Source of the DNA: Chrysophaeum taylorii
Lineage: Eukaryota; Sar; Pelagophyceae; Pelagomonadales; Pelagomonadaceae
DNA length: 64,000 nucleotides
NCBI GenBank assembly: GCA_029834535.1
Contig: JAQMWT010000065.1
Coordinates: forward strand, 21,349-85,348
Direction of reading: 5' to 3'
Positions 32,052 through 40,978 of the stretch are shown here, in pieces. A program made the translations under genes and the position numbers. The notes under the pieces were generated by a model that was not told the DNA's origin, did no database searches, and saw only the letters and a program-made list of their open reading frames with translations. Numbering within the stretch: the first letter of the stretch is position 1; every line of letters starts with the position of its first letter.

Positions 32052-33002
32052 CTAGGGCACCGGGTAGCCGAAGTGTCGGAGTTTGGCCGCGTCCTTGCGC
32101 CAGTTGGGGTCGACCTTGACCCAGAGGCGGAGCATAATTTTTGGGACCTGGAAGAAGTCCTGCATTTGTTCTCGGGCTTTGGTGCCGACCTGCTTGAGTT
32201 TGGCGCCCCCGCGGCCGATGAGGATGCCTTTTTGGGAGGGTCGGTCGACGAAAATATTAGCTTCGATGTCGAAGCAGTCGGGGTTTGACTCGTCGAATTT
32301 GTCGATGGAAACCTCGCAGGCGTAGGGTATTTCCCTGTCGTAGTGCTCGAGGATCTGCTCGCGGACGATCTCGGCGGCGAAAAAGCGCATCGGGCGGTCG
32401 GTGAAGACGTCGTCGTCCTCGTAGATTTTGGGGCCCGCCGGCACGACGTCGGCGAGAGAACGAGCGAGGAGGTCTAGGTTGCGTCGCTCGAGGCCCGAGA
32501 CGGCTACGACGCGCTTCGCGTCGGGGACGGCGCTCGCCGCGCGATCGAGGGCCTCGGTCTCGTCGTCGACGAGGTCGATCTTGTTGAGGGCCACCACGAC
32601 GGGCCGGTCGTGGCGTACGGGGGCGAGCCACTGACGCACGGCGACGGCCGCGTCTTCGGCTTCGAACACGTCCGTGACGAACAAAAGTGCCTCGGCATCG
32701 CGACAGCTTCGCCGGACGGTCGTCATCATGCCGCGTTGCAGCTCGTAGGCGGGCTCGAGCAGCACCCCCGGGGTGTCGGTTAGGACGAGCTGGTAATCCT
32801 CGCCGTTGGCGACGCCGTGGATGTCGTGTCGTGTCGTCTGCGCTTTGGCTGTCGCGATGCACACGTTCTCGCCCACGAGCGCGTTTACGATGGTCGATTT
32901 CCCGACGTTGGGCGACCCTACCACGGCGACGAACCCCGCGCGGAACTCGGGGGGGTGGAGCACTGCGGCGGCGCTCGCGATGGGGAGGATGACCTTCATC
33001 AT
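32052..33002 (-). CDS. ERA: Era-like GTPase with KH domain (probably organellar)
   Basis: The protein is 316 aa from tandem ATGs at 33002/32999; the frame extends into the adjacent repeat but only to a GTG. G1 GSPNVGKST, G2-region TTRHDIHGV, G3 DTPG, G4 NKID and G5 SGLER are all present. The C-terminal KH region follows, with IEANIFVDRPSQKGILIGRGG and LWVKVDPNWRKD, both diagnostic for Era. Era binds small-subunit rRNA and assists ribosome maturation. In eukaryotes it works in mitochondria or plastids. The short hydrophobic N-terminus (MMKVILPIASAAAVLHPP) may be part of a targeting signal. Element A copy 2 begins about 10 bp upstream of the start codon, so its GTGAACTTACTGG array forms the leader and proximal promoter. 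Confidence 0.93.
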   Translation of the reverse strand: MMKVILPIASAAAVLHPPEFRAGFVAVVGSPNVGKSTIVNALVGENVCIATAKAQTTRHDIHGVANGEDYQLVLTDTPGVLLEPAYELQRGMMTTVRRSCRDAEALLFVTDVFEAEDAAVAVRQWLAPVRHDRPVVVALNKIDLVDDETEALDRAASAVPDAKRVVAVSGLERRNLDLLARSLADVVPAGPKIYEDDDVFTDRPMRFFAAEIVREQILEHYDREIPYACEVSIDKFDESNPDCFDIEANIFVDRPSQKGILIGRGGAKLKQVGTKAREQMQDFFQVPKIMLRLWVKVDPNWRKDAAKLRHFGYPVP

Positions 33003-33011
33003 AAGAAGAAC

Positions 33012-34028
33012 ACAAGTGCAGGCCAGTAAGTTCACCTACTCCCAATCTCTAACCCCAGTAAGTTCACCTGGTCCCAGCAAGTTCACCTGGCCAGTAAGTT
33101 CACCTAGTCCAAATTTCTAACCTCAGTAAGTTCGGCGTAAACCCACTCGTGCTCACACCACTCCTTCGAGCTCGTCGCTGTCGCCTCCGCCAATCTAAGC
33201 TGCTTCGATCCGCACACGCCGCCAATCTTTGAGTTTACTCTAAACCCCCCAGTAAGTTCACCTGGTCTCAGTAAGTTCGCCTGGTCCCAGTAAGTTCACC
33301 TGGTCACTATATTCACCTAGTCCCAATCTCAAACCCCAGTAAGTTCACCTGGTCCCAGTAAGTTCACCTACAGTGCGCGTGTAGACGCCGGGAGCGGGCT
33401 TATCGGTATTGCGCAGCACGTGTGGGGTAGGGTGGAGTCGTCGACTCAGAAGAGCATATCCTCGGGGTTGCCGATAGACAGAGAGCCACGTAGAGCTGAA
33501 CGTGACAGAAGACGGGCTTCGCCAAGAGGACGCCGACCTCGCGGGGCGTCTGGCCCTGGCTCTTGGTGATCGTTTGGCGTCGGCGGGCCTTAAGGGATAC
33601 AGGTTGGAGGAGCCTCGGTGACAACGACACGATCGATCATGTATCTGGTACCGTTGCAGTGGCCGTGCGACGGGTCGAGGTTGCGAAGACTTTGAGCTCG
33701 CGATCAAAGTCAGCATGCCGTTGGTTGTCAGGGAGTTCAAAACTCGACTCTTGAGAGCGAGGCGTCGTCTTCCGACCCAACCTAGTCGGCCGAAAAGAAC
33801 TCCGACGCCTCGTCTCCGGGAAAAAAAGGCCGCGGTCATGCGCGCGTTGTCAGCATCGACAACATCGTTTCGACGGGGCGTGAGAATGGCGCGCTGAAAG
33901 AGCCGCCGCGGGTCGTGGAAATAGTCTGCGAGGTCGCCGTAGACGGCTTGGAGGATCACTGTCTGGCTCTCGCGCCTACCTGATCCTTACTCTCGCGCCT
34001 ACCTGATCCTTAACCTAAATCGAGGGAC
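33012..34028 (-). mobile_element. Element A, copy 2 (3' end next to Era, other end truncated)
   Basis: This is the reverse orientation of copies 1 and 3. Starting from the Era side it has the reverse complement of GGCCTGCACTTGT, then the array of GAACTTACTGGG-type units (about 33020-33370), then the unique body to AAATCGAGGGACA near 34028. The tetranucleotide tail and the TAACTACTAATCGACAG end are missing. Instead the sequence runs directly into a LINE fragment. No target-site duplication is visible. Confidence 0.75.
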
Positions 34029-34828
34029 ATCCTTTACGCTGGACAACAAGGAGCAACTCTACGACATCAAAACCCTCGCTTGGGGTTCTTTGTACACCGC
34101 CCACGCCCTCCATCCCTCCCACCCGTCGCCTGTCGATCGGCGCGCAGCGCAAGTCCACTCCGAATACCTCGCTCACGCCCGCGGCATCGACGCCATCATC
34201 CCCCAGCCGGGTACAGCACCACCGCCTGGCTTCTTGGGCCCTGTCGAACAGCGGCTACGTAGCTACGGCACCGTCGCCGGCCTCGTCTTCGGTGCCTTCG
34301 GTGAGGCCAGCGCGGCGTGCCACGCTCTCGCCCAAACATGCGCAGAGCGCATCGCTGCGCGAACCTGGGTGACAAGCGGCTGCGCCAACTTCACAGAGGC
34401 AAAGGCGGCCCAAACTCGCCGCATCTACCGTGAGTGGGGGATCGCCAACGCATTAGGCCGGGCTCGCTGTGCCCTCACCGCCCTCACCCATGTCGCCGCC
34501 TCGGGGAACCCCGCCCAGGCCGCCCGATCCCAGCAGGACGTCACCCTTCGTCGCACATACGTCCGGCGGCAGCATGCGTACGACCTACCAAGGCGGGGCC
34601 CGTCCTCTCTTCGCCTGCCCCACGCCTCGGCGATGACCCCGACTAGGTCCCGCGTACTTATCTCCGCCCGTCAGGCACATCCCTCATACCCCACAAACCC
34701 ACCCACATCCTTCATGCTCCCCACACACACCCCCCTCTTAGCAGTCGACATTTAAAGACATCCTTCATGCTCCCCACACACTCCCCCCCCCTCTTAGCAG
34801 TCGACATTTAAAGACAGACAGACAGACT
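34029..34828 (+). mobile_element. LINE fragment 1 (C-terminal nuclease-like region and 3' tail)
   Basis: A 5'-truncated piece begins inside the retroelement coding sequence (DNKEQLYDIKTLAWG) and runs in one frame through LGPVEQRLRSYGTVAG to about 34755, then into a 3' tail with CTCTTAGCAGTCGACATTTAAAGACA present twice. It is nearly identical to 35330-36060. One difference is a 4-nt indel near 34603. It is fused at its 5' side to element A copy 2, is dead by truncation, and lacks the reverse transcriptase part. Confidence 0.75.
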
Positions 34829-36305
34829 TCTAACCTCCCAGCGCGAGACAGTTAGGGCCACTGCACTCCAGCGCCTTGCGGCCACCCTTCCCATCACCGA
34901 AGCACTTCGAGTAGCGGCGTCCTCATGGGATCGCTTCTCGACCACGTTCATCAGCTCGTGGCCCAGCTCTGGCCTTCAAATCCCCAACCGCTGCTGGGCT
35001 GAGATGTGTGCCCAGTACTTTGGCTACCCCTCTCCAGCTTGTTTGGGCCTCGTGGGCACTCGCAATCTGGGCACTGACGTCGTTCTCGACGCTCACGGCA
35101 AGGTGCTTCTCACGCAGGCCAACCTTGTCAACCGCGGAGGAGCGCGGACCACCTGGCATGACGGCCAGCTCGACTGCGTCCACGGCAGCGTCAAAGAGGC
35201 CGGCATCCCAGCCCTGTCCGAGGTTTTCGGCATCTTTGCTGACGTCGTCGCCCCTACCATTCGCACGCGCCTCTACGGCCGGTACCGAGGCAATCTCGCC
35301 CGACGTCAAGTCGTCCCAGACATCCTCACCACGCTCGACAACAAGGAGCAACTCTACGACATCAAAACCCTCGCTTGGGGTTCGTTGTACACCGCCCACG
35401 CCCTCCATCCCTCCCACCCGTCGCCTGTCGATCGGCGCGCAGCGCAAGTCCACTCCGAATACCTCGCTCACGCCCGCGGCATCGACGCCATCATCCCCCA
35501 GCCGGGTACAGCACCACCGCCTGGCTTCTTGGGCCCTGTCGAACAGCGGCTACGTAGCTACGGCACCGTCGCCGGCCTCGTCTTCGGTGCCTTCGGTGAG
35601 GCCAGCGCGGCGTGCCACGCTCTCGCCCAAACATGCGCAGAGCGCATCGCTGCGCGAACCTGGGTGACAAGCGGCTGCGCCAACTTCACAGAGGCAAAGG
35701 CGGCCCAAACTCGCCGCATCTACCGTGAGTGGGGGATCGCCAACGCATTAGGCCGGGCTCGCTGTGCCCTCACCGCCCTCACCCATGTCGCCGCCTCGGG
35801 GAACCCCGCCCAGGCCGCCCGATCCCAGCAGGACGTCACCCTTCGTCGCACATACGTCCGGCGGCAGCATGCGTACGACCTACCAAGGCGGGGCCCTTGG
35901 TCCGCTCTTCGCCTGCCCCACGCCTCGGCGATGACCCCGACTAGGTCCCGCGTACTTATCTCCGCCCGTCAGGCACATCCCTCATACCCCACAAACCCAC
36001 CCACATCCTTCATGCTCCCCACACACACCCCCCCCTCTTAGCAGTCGACATTTAAAGACAGACAGACAGACAAACAAACAAACAAACAAACATCTGTCGA
36101 TTAGTAGTTAGGACAGACAGACAAACAAACAAACATCTGTCGATTAGTAGTTAAGACAACACATCCGTCATGTTCCCCACACACACCCCCCTCTTAGCAG
36201 TCGACATTTAAAGACAAACAGACAGACACACACACCCCCCCCTCTTAGCAGTCGACATTTAAAGACAGACAAACAAACAGACAAACATCTGTCGATTAGT
36301 AGTCA
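34829..36305 (+). mobile_element. LINE fragment 2 with multi-copy 3' tail
   Basis: This starts at CTAACCTCCCAGCGCGAGAC, matching 45965 onward of the longer copy, and stays open in one frame to about 36041. The encoded region contains VPDI and, 14 residues on, DIK in LYDIKTL, the spacing of a PD-(D/E)xK nuclease core. The tail after 36041 repeats CTCTTAGCAGTCGACATTTAAAGAC three times, each followed by GACA/AACA tetranucleotides and, in two cases plus a variant, CATCTGTCGATTAGTAGT. It forms a direct repeat of about 700 bp with fragment 1. Confidence 0.75.
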
Positions 36306-36490
36306 GGACATCAACGGGCATATTTATTTCTATATGCAGAGAGAGGGGGGTGCTCTGGCTCTGGCTCTGTCTCCCAGGCCTGCAAGAGCCCACCTTTTTT
36401 ATGGAGCCGGCCGGAAAAAAAAGCAAAAGTGGCCGTCATAGCAGGGCGGCGTGGCCGCAGCGACAACACGTCGTCGCGCGAGGGTGGGTG
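36306..36490. other. Short spacer between LINE tail and minus-strand gene
   Basis: Unremarkable sequence with CTCTGG-type simple repeats near 36350. It presumably contains the 3' untranslated region of the gene at 36491-36925. Confidence 0.4.
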
Positions 36491-36925
36491 TTAGGCGGGC
36501 CGTCGCGTCGCGGCGGGATGGATGGCGAGGGCCTGGCCCTCGAGGAGCTGGTCGGCGGAGGTGTAGATGATGCGGAGCTGGTGCCGGAGCTTGAGGTCCG
36601 AGTCGGGATCGGGGACGGACGGCTTGGGTCGGGGGGGCGTGGCGGCGTCCGATTTAGATTGTTGTTGCAAATTGGAAGTCTGCGGCGGCGGCGGCGGCGG
36701 CGGCGGGGGATCGTGGAGCACGCGGGGAAACTTTTTCTTGCGCGGGTACTTCTTGGCGCGCCACCCGCGCCCACGGTGGTACGGTGTCTGGGACGTGTTG
36801 AGCCGATGCGTCGCGTCGTGGAGCGCCGGCGGAGCCATCGTCGTCGACGAATGGTAGTAGGCGGCCGCGATCGCAACAACACCAACCGCCGCTGAGGGTA
36901 AGTAATAAGGGTCATTAATCCTCAT
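36491..36925 (-). CDS. Small Pro-rich protein with N-terminal hydrophobic segment (unrecognised)
   Basis: The frame encodes 144 aa from the ATG at 36925. Residues about 9-22 (LPSAAVGVVAIAAA) could be a signal or membrane anchor. A basic stretch (YHRGRGWRAKKYPRKKK) and a poly-Pro run (encoded by a CCG-type microsatellite) follow. The C-terminal part, LKLRHQLRIIYTSADQLLEG, looks like an ordinary helical protein. It is head-to-head with the acetate kinase-Pta gene, 169 bp apart. No family is recognised. Coding status is plausible from the start, the N-terminal segment and the context, but not secure, since overlapping frames on both strands are also open. Confidence 0.45.
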   Translation of the reverse strand: MRINDPYYLPSAAVGVVAIAAAYYHSSTTMAPPALHDATHRLNTSQTPYHRGRGWRAKKYPRKKKFPRVLHDPPPPPPPPPQTSNLQQQSKSDAATPPRPKPSVPDPDSDLKLRHQLRIIYTSADQLLEGQALAIHPAATRRPA

Positions 36926-37035
36926 TGAAATCTATGTTTTCTTTTTTCGCGGCGATGGCCGAAGAAAAGACGAGAAAGGGAAATTCACTTCAAGTTCAAG
37001 GTGCTGCCCCCCCCCCCTTTGTAATAATAATGTAA

Positions 37036-37044
37036 TATAAAAGG
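37036..37044 (+). promoter_or_regulatory. TATA box upstream of the acetate kinase-Pta gene
   Basis: TATAAAAGG lies 51 bp before the ATG at 37095 in an AT-rich stretch. This spacing would put transcription start near 37065 and leave a leader of about 30 nt. The leader contains a two-codon upstream ORF, ATG GAA TGA, at 37090-37098, whose stop overlaps the main start. Confidence 0.5.
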
Positions 37045-37094
37045 CAGAAGGACAACAACCAACCAGAAGGACGACGAGGACAACGAAAGATGGA

Positions 37095-40000
37095 ATGATG
37101 GCCCGTCGTCTCATGTCGTCGTCGAGGAGCCGGCTCGCGCTGGTTGTCAACAGCGGGTCGTCGTCGATAAAATTTGGGGTATTCGAGATGCGGACGAACG
37201 CGAGCACGCTGCAGGTGGAGGCGTCGTTGGCGTGCGGCGGCCTCGTGGGCCGCATAGGGTCCGAGGCCGAAGTCAAGTTCAGCGTGGGCGAGTCGACGTT
37301 CCAGTCGTCGGGGGAAGATATCCCCGACCACGCCGCCGGGCTCGCGCGGATCCTGGGCGTGATCGAGGACAAGGTGGGGTCGTTGGAGGCGGTCGAGGTC
37401 GTCGGACACCGGATCGTGCACGGCGGACCGGATTTCAAAAGGGCGACGGTGATCGACGGCGGCGTGGAGGCGGCGATCGAGGAGACCGCGCCTCTGGCGC
37501 CGCTCCACAATCCCGCCGGGCTGTTGGGGGTACGGGTCGCCAAGGCGAAGCTTCCGCACGCGCCGCACGTCGCGGTTTTTGACACGGCTTTCCACGTCAA
37601 GTCTATGAGTCCGGAAGCGTACCGGTATGCCGTGCCGAGGCAGCTCTACGAGCTGGGGGTCCGGCGGTACGGGTTTCACGGGACGTCGTACGCCTACATC
37701 GCCCGGGCCCTTCCCGACGTGAAGAACATGATAATTTTTCATTTGGGGAACGGGGCGTCGTGCTGCGCCGTGTCTCGCGGCGAATGCGTCGAGACTTCGA
37801 TGGGACTCACGCCCCTCGAAGGGCTGATGATGGGGACGCGGTGCGGGGACCTCGACTGCGGGGTCGTCTCGTACGCGTGCCGCGAGCTCGGGAAGACTCC
37901 GGCGGAGGTCGACTCGATGCTCAACAAGCAGAGCGGTCTTCTGGGCGTGTCGGGGGTCTCGTCCGACATGCGCGCGGTGCGCGAGGCCGCCGAGGCGGGG
38001 AACGCGGACGCGAAGCTCGCGCGCGAAATGTACGCCGAGCGCGTCCGCAAGTACTTGGGGGCCTACATGGTGAAGCTGGGGGGTCACGTCGACGCGATCG
38101 TGTTCACGGCCGGCGTCGGCGAGAACGACGCCGGGTTGAGGGAGATGGTGTGTCGCGGATTGGAGCCCATGGGGATCTCGCTGGATCCCGTCAAGAACCG
38201 CGGACGACGACGAGAAGGGGATATTCGGGACGTTTCGACGCCCTTTTCGAGGACAAAGGTCCTCGTCGCCCCGACAAACGAGGAGTCGATGATCGCGGTG
38301 GAAGCTACCGAGGTCGCGGGCGTCATGGCAGACGCGATCGCGGCCGCCAAGGCCGCGCGCGTCGCGAGGACCATGCTTCCGTCGCTGCCGCGCTCCCCCA
38401 CCAGGCCGCCTTCGTTGCCACCGCCGCCGCCGAAACGCCGCCACGTCATCGGGAGTCTGGGGCGCGCGGTTTACGTCGACGGCGTCGGCCCGACGGCCGC
38501 GGAGGAGCTCGGGCTCCTCTCGCAGGTGACGGCGACCGCGCCGAGAATAGGCTATTTCCGACCGTTCTGCGACGCCGACGACCGCAAGCTTCTGACGATG
38601 CGCACCGTCTTCCAGCTGACGAGCAGCAGCATCGACGCGATGCGCGGCATGTCGGCGAGCGAAGCGACGGCGATGCTGGCCGCGGGTCGCGAAGACGAGT
38701 GCATGGACGTCGTCATCTCCAAGTTTGTCGACTACGCGCGCGATAAGGACTTCGTGCTGGTGTCGCGCGGCCACCTCGGCGCCATCGGGGACCCCCACTG
38801 GACCGCCAAGGTCGCCGGGGCCCTCGGGCTGCCGGTCGTCTACGTGCTCCACGAACCGCGCGACGACGACAAGGAGATCGTGCTGCGCGCTAAGGACGCC
38901 CTCGATCAACGGCGCGTGCGTCTCGCGGGCGTCGTCGCGACGACCCGCGACGAGGAGGCCGCGCGCAACACGCTCGAGAATATGGGGGTGTTCCCGGCGG
39001 CCCTCCTTCCGCCCGACGAGAGATTTTCTCAGATCACGATGGCCGAGATCGCCGCGACCCTCGAGGCCCGCGTTGCTTTTGGCCACGCCGACCTCGCGTC
39101 CTCGACGATGCGCGGGGTTATCGTTGCGACGCGCCACGTCGCCGAGTGCATCGACACGCTCCGCAAACTCCCGCCGGGCCAGCTCGTGGTGACGCACGCG
39201 GCTCGAGCCGATCTCGTGCACTCGCTCGTCCTCGCGCACCAGACGATCGACTACTTCCCCCCGATCGCCGGGCTCCTGCTGTCGGGCACCGACGGCGCCG
39301 CGACCGAGCATCACCTCGACGCGTCGCCCGACGACGCCGCGCAGCTCGCAAAGACCCTCGACCTCCTGAGCTGCGTCCCCTCGACCGTCAGAGTACCTCC
39401 GATTTTGTGCGTCTCCGAGTCCACCTACGAGGCGGCCAACGCGGTGCACGAGATGACCCCCGTCATGCTGCCGTCGTCGACGGCCAAAATCGAAGCCGCC
39501 CAACTCCTCTTCGAGACCTACCTCGACCCCGACTTCAGGGACGCCCTCGCCGACCTCCGCCACGACGCCGCGATCGTGACCCCGCGAATGTTCCAGCACC
39601 ACCTCTTCGCCAAGGCGCGCGCGGCACCCCAGCGGATCGTCCTGCCCGAAGGCGAAGACCGCCGCGTCGTCATGGCCGCCGGCCAGCTCATTTCGCGCAA
39701 GGTCTGCGACGTGACCATCCTCGGGAACCCCGAGACCGTCAAAGCCCTCGCGTCCGAAGCCAGAGTCGACGTCGACGGCGCGAGAATCGTCGATACCCAC
39801 GGCGAACCCCCGCCCCCCGAGCTCGTCAAGGCCCTCGTCGACGCCCGAAAACACAAGGGCATGACCTACGACGTCGCCGCCGGTCTGCTCCGGGACGACG
39901 CGAACTACTACGGCACTATGCTCCTCCACCTCGGCCTCGCCGACGGCATGGTCAGCGGCGCCTGCCACTCGACGGCCTCCACGATGCGCCCGGCTCTCCA

Positions 40001-40580
40001 GATCATCAAGATGGCACCGGGCTTCTCAATCGTCTCCTCCGTCTTCTTCATGCTCCTCGCCGACGGCGTCAAGGTTTTTGGCGACTGCGCCATCAACGTC
40101 TCGCCCTCGGCCGTCGAACTCGCGCAAATCGCCGCCGCCTCCGCCCTCACCGCCCGCGCCTTTGGTATCGACCCGCGCATCGCGATGCTCTCCTACGCGA
40201 CCGGCGATTCCAACAAAGGCGACCTCATCGACAAGGTCAGGGACGCGACCCGCCTCGCCCGCGACCTCGCCCCCGACGACCTCTTCGAAGGCCCCATCCA
40301 GTTCGACGCCGCGGTCGACCCCGCCGTCGCCGCCGTCAAATACAACGGCGAGCAAAATCCCGTCGCCGGCGTCGCCAACGTCTGCATCTTCCCCACCCTC
40401 GACGCGGGCAACTCGGCATACAAGGCCGTGCAGCAGGCCTCCAAGTGCATCGCCATCGGGCCCGTCATGCAGGGTCTCAAAAAACCCGTCAACGACCTCT
40501 CCCGCGGATGCACCGTCAGCGACATCGTCAACACCGTCGCAGTCACCTGCCTCCAGAGCCTCCAAGCGAAGAAGAAATAA
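37095..40580 (+). CDS. Acetate kinase - phosphate acetyltransferase fusion
   Basis: This 1,161-aa intronless protein joins two enzymes of the acetate/acetyl-CoA pathway. Residues about 14-420 are acetate kinase: VNSGSSSIKF, GHRIVHGG, VFDTAFH, YGFHGTSY, HLGNGAS, TRCGDLD and TAGVGEN carry the known substrate and catalytic residues. A Pro-rich linker (about 430-450) leads to a full-length type II Pta: a BioD-like N-terminal domain (starting near VIGSLGRAVYVDG, with DFVLVSRG), a DRTGG-type middle (ERFSQITMAEIAATL), and a C-terminal PTA_PTB domain (RIVLPEGEDRRV, GLADGMVSGACHSTA). NDLSRGCTVSD near 1,136 matches the Ser-Arg...Asp active-site set described in Methanosarcina Pta. It would interconvert acetate, ATP and CoA with acetyl-CoA through acetyl phosphate. 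The N-terminus MMARRLMSSSRSRLA resembles a mitochondrial presequence (inference). Domain order equals the bacterial ackA-pta operon order. Confidence 0.95.
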   Translation: MMARRLMSSSRSRLALVVNSGSSSIKFGVFEMRTNASTLQVEASLACGGLVGRIGSEAEVKFSVGESTFQSSGEDIPDHAAGLARILGVIEDKVGSLEAVEVVGHRIVHGGPDFKRATVIDGGVEAAIEETAPLAPLHNPAGLLGVRVAKAKLPHAPHVAVFDTAFHVKSMSPEAYRYAVPRQLYELGVRRYGFHGTSYAYIARALPDVKNMIIFHLGNGASCCAVSRGECVETSMGLTPLEGLMMGTRCGDLDCGVVSYACRELGKTPAEVDSMLNKQSGLLGVSGVSSDMRAVREAAEAGNADAKLAREMYAERVRKYLGAYMVKLGGHVDAIVFTAGVGENDAGLREMVCRGLEPMGISLDPVKNRGRRREGDIRDVSTPFSRTKVLVAPTNEESMIAVEATEVAGVMADAIAAAKAARVARTMLPSLPRSPTRPPSLPPPPPKRRHVIGSLGRAVYVDGVGPTAAEELGLLSQVTATAPRIGYFRPFCDADDRKLLTMRTVFQLTSSSIDAMRGMSASEATAMLAAGREDECMDVVISKFVDYARDKDFVLVSRGHLGAIGDPHWTAKVAGALGLPVVYVLHEPRDDDKEIVLRAKDALDQRRVRLAGVVATTRDEEAARNTLENMGVFPAALLPPDERFSQITMAEIAATLEARVAFGHADLASSTMRGVIVATRHVAECIDTLRKLPPGQLVVTHAARADLVHSLVLAHQTIDYFPPIAGLLLSGTDGAATEHHLDASPDDAAQLAKTLDLLSCVPSTVRVPPILCVSESTYEAANAVHEMTPVMLPSSTAKIEAAQLLFETYLDPDFRDALADLRHDAAIVTPRMFQHHLFAKARAAPQRIVLPEGEDRRVVMAAGQLISRKVCDVTILGNPETVKALASEARVDVDGARIVDTHGEPPPPELVKALVDARKHKGMTYDVAAGLLRDDANYYGTMLLHLGLADGMVSGACHSTASTMRPALQIIKMAPGFSIVSSVFFMLLADGVKVFGDCAINVSPSAVELAQIAAASALTARAFGIDPRIAMLSYATGDSNKGDLIDKVRDATRLARDLAPDDLFEGPIQFDAAVDPAVAAVKYNGEQNPVAGVANVCIFPTLDAGNSAYKAVQQASKCIAIGPVMQGLKKPVNDLSRGCTVSDIVNTVAVTCLQSLQAKKK

Positions 40581-40671
40581 TAGGTTGTTTTCTTCTTCGT
40601 TTTCTCCTCCTCGAACCCCCTGGTTCCATTTTTGCGAATGGGTGGTTTGGATTTTTTTTTTTTCAATTGTG

Positions 40672-40709
<38 letters not shown>

Positions 40710-40978
40710 TGAGATGGTGGAGTCGTCGAGTGGTGCCTTCCCGGTTCTGCGTAGGAGAGGGGATTGATGATTGTGTGGAGTCCACATGACGTCTCTGGAA
40801 GGCGAAGCTATCTCGGGGCCTGCTAGTCAAATATTCTTTCGAGTTAGTTGGCGGGGACCCCCTGGAACAAATTATTTTTCAGTGTGAGTTCTTCGGTCCC
40901 ATAGAGAATCTATCTGTTTTCGAAAAAAACCTTGCGGGGGTTAAGATTAAGTGGAATATAGTAGCCCTACAAAAATAT
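40581..40978. other. Intergenic region with ACG microsatellite
   Basis: A GAC/ACG triplet run occupies about 40674-40707, preceded by a T-rich tract. The remainder is AT-richer than the flanking genes and holds the promoter of the PDZ protein gene. No gene is visible. Confidence 0.55.

Noticed and set aside
36996-39968. 990-codon open frame antisense to the acetate kinase-Pta gene
   Set aside because: It mirrors the codon structure of the GC-rich sense gene, has shuffled low-information composition (His/Arg/Gly/Val-rich) and no domain. The sense strand shows two complete enzyme families.
40674-40707. Triplet run read as a coding poly-Asp/poly-Val tail of the Pta gene
   Set aside because: The Pta domain ends normally at 40580 with TAA; the run lies in the intergenic spacer.
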